From: Actinomycetes bacterium
GTDB taxonomy: Bacteria; Actinomycetota; Thermoleophilia; Solirubrobacterales; Solirubrobacteraceae
Direction: 5' to 3'
DNA length: 35,657 bases
NCBI GenBank assembly: GCA_021820105.1
Contig: JAKAED010000023.1
Location: forward strand, 1 to 35,657
The position numbers were made by a program, and so were the translations under genes. Below, piece after piece: positions 34,503 through 35,657 of the stretch; position 1 is the first letter of the stretch, and every line of letters starts with the position of its first letter. Below the pieces are notes generated by a model, which saw nothing but the letters and a program-made list of their open reading frames with translations, was not told where the DNA came from and ran no database searches.

Positions 34503-35639
34503 TCATTCGGCAAGAGCCTGATTGAGCGAGTCAAGGTATGGGCCGAGATAACGCGCGTGGATCTTGCTCGGCGGTGACCACAGCGGCGTCAGTGAGACCT
34601 CTGAATCAATTCCGTGGCTACCCGCAACCCGCCCGCGCAGGTACAGCGGCCGGTGGCCGGTCCACAGCACCCCGGTCAGCACCGGCTTGACCGGCTGTGG
34701 ATCGACCGGCGCCCCCGCAAGCGCGGCGATCGACGCTGCGGCTGCGTCGGCCTGCAGGGCCGCCATGGCTCCGAACTTCACCGGAAAGCTGGTGATGTCG
34801 CCTGCCGCGTAAACGCGCTCCAGGCCGATGACACGACTGTGTCCGTCAACGCTCAGGAACCCGCCCTCCTCGGCGTGGGAGATGCCCGGAACGGCGGCCG
34901 CATGCAGCTCGGGGAGCGCGACCACACGATCCACCGCGAGCCTGAGGTCGTGTGGCAGCACCATCAGCTCGCCCGGCTTGACCATTGAGCAGTGCCCTGA
35001 TGTGACCGTGCGGATCTGCCGGTCGTGGAGCAGCCGCCGCACCGCGTCACTGACAGCGTCGCCCAGCACCGCCAGCGGTGCCGCCTCCGGCGTCACCAGT
35101 GAGATGCTCGCGTCGATGTTCATGTCGTAGGCCCGCTCTGCGGTCATCAACGCCAGCTCGTAGATGGGCAGTGGCCAGACGCCGCCCGGTGGGATCACAA
35201 AGGCGATGCTGTGCACCCAGCCGCCCTCCAGGTCCTGGATCACACCGTGCAGCTGCTCATCCAGTCGCGCGGGATCGATCGTGATCGTGTGTGGCAGGCT
35301 GGGCAACTGCCTGGCGCCGAGCGCCAGCAGGAGCGCGTCGTAGGGCAGCTCCGCCTTGCCCGTGGTGTGGACCCGGCGCGCATCGGTGTCCACCCAGCCG
35401 AGGCTGTCAACCTGGTGGTGCAGGTCCAGGTCGGCGGCTATCTGTCGCAGCGAGTATTCGTGCGCGACCGCATGACCAAACGGCTCTCCGACCCGCACGG
35501 GCCGGTCACTGAAGTAAGCCTCCGGCGCCAGCAGTGTCGTCTGCACCGTTCCGGCGGCCTGGTCGCGCAGCGCCAGCGCGGCCTCCAGGGCCGCCACCCC
35601 AGCGCCGACGATCAGCACCTGGAATGGATCGCTGCTCAT
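34503..35639 (-). CDS. FAD/NAD(P)-dependent oxidoreductase, SQR/NDH-2-like fold
   Basis: A 378-residue flavoprotein from ATG 35639. FAD is bound by VLIVGAGVAALEAALAL at the N-terminus and by VYAAGDITSFP near residue 290. The middle region carries PYDALLLALGAR, and the C-terminus has the WSPPSKIHARYLGPYL pattern found in sulfide:quinone reductase and flavocytochrome-like flavoproteins. True sulfide:quinone reductases need a redox cysteine pair; this protein has a single cysteine (SGHCSM), so sulfide oxidation by the usual mechanism is unlikely. It may be a quinone or small-molecule reductase. The gene ends facing the large repeat protein and starts 18 bp from the window edge. Confidence 0.85.
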   Translation of the reverse strand: MSSDPFQVLIVGAGVAALEAALALRDQAAGTVQTTLLAPEAYFSDRPVRVGEPFGHAVAHEYSLRQIAADLDLHHQVDSLGWVDTDARRVHTTGKAELPYDALLLALGARQLPSLPHTITIDPARLDEQLHGVIQDLEGGWVHSIAFVIPPGGVWPLPIYELALMTAERAYDMNIDASISLVTPEAAPLAVLGDAVSDAVRRLLHDRQIRTVTSGHCSMVKPGELMVLPHDLRLAVDRVVALPELHAAAVPGISHAEEGGFLSVDGHSRVIGLERVYAAGDITSFPVKFGAMAALQADAAAASIAALAGAPVDPQPVKPVLTGVLWTGHRPLYLRGRVAGSHGIDSEVSLTPLWSPPSKIHARYLGPYLDSLNQALAE

Positions 35640-35657
35640 GTCAACAGGCTATTTCCC

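Overview
The window is GC-rich, densely packed DNA from a high-GC Gram-positive bacterium. The gene content points to an actinobacterium, most likely of the Thermoleophilia/Solirubrobacterales type. The clues are a mycobacterial-type long isocitrate lyase (ICL2), a fused B12-dependent mutase (IcmF), a LuxR-type large ATPase regulator, many OmpR-type two-component pairs, and a secreted protein combining delta-60 repeats with the P-x-N-T-x-x-P Ig-like modules that are common in that class. The taxonomic call is inference; there is no rRNA gene to settle it.

Layout. Positions 1-552 hold the N-terminal part of a cytochrome P450 that runs off the left edge. A near-perfect 21-bp palindrome separates it from a small alkyltransferase-like DNA-binding protein (736-1032). 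Positions 1069-5617 hold a divergent pair of cytosolic alpha-glucan enzymes: a glycogen debranching enzyme and a GH63-like glucosidase. Next come a ZIP metal transporter with a DtxR/MntR-like operator (5614-6518), a secreted protein of unknown function, and a DUF952 protein. Positions 8142-10991 form a tight four-gene operon: SHOCT membrane protein, exported Met/Tyr-rich protein, OmpR-type response regulator, and histidine kinase with a His/Met-rich sensor loop. Facing it are a VIT1/CCC1 transporter, an SRPBCC protein and a 61-residue membrane protein. A second response regulator/kinase pair occupies 13011-15007.

The metabolic core is 15248-28127. Malate synthase and ICL2 overlap by ATGA and form a glyoxylate-shunt operon, followed by a small helix-turn-helix-like protein and an ApbE-type flavin transferase. 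On the opposite strand lies a fatty/branched-chain acyl-CoA block: MarR regulator, 3-hydroxyacyl-CoA dehydrogenase, acyl-CoA dehydrogenase, crotonase and IcmF. Together these would convert acyl-CoAs to acetyl-CoA and isomerise branched and straight C4 acyl-CoAs. The shunt would then make net C4 acids from the acetyl-CoA. The promoter region behind the MarR gene has a TATAAT box embedded in an inverted repeat, which fits local repression.

The right end carries a 969-residue LuxR-family ATPase regulator and a 1053-residue secreted repeat protein with five perfect-period 24-bp repeats. A convergent FAD/NAD(P)-dependent oxidoreductase, related to sulfide:quinone reductases but lacking their cysteine pair, closes the window.

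I saw no CRISPR array, insertion sequence, phage gene or intact rRNA/tRNA gene. The candidates for something less described are the 8142-10991 signalling operon, the related palindromes at 24440-24570, the two palindromes behind the MarR gene, and the tRNA-3'-end-like remnant near 12574-12608. All functions are read from sequence motifs and family memory; no database search was run.
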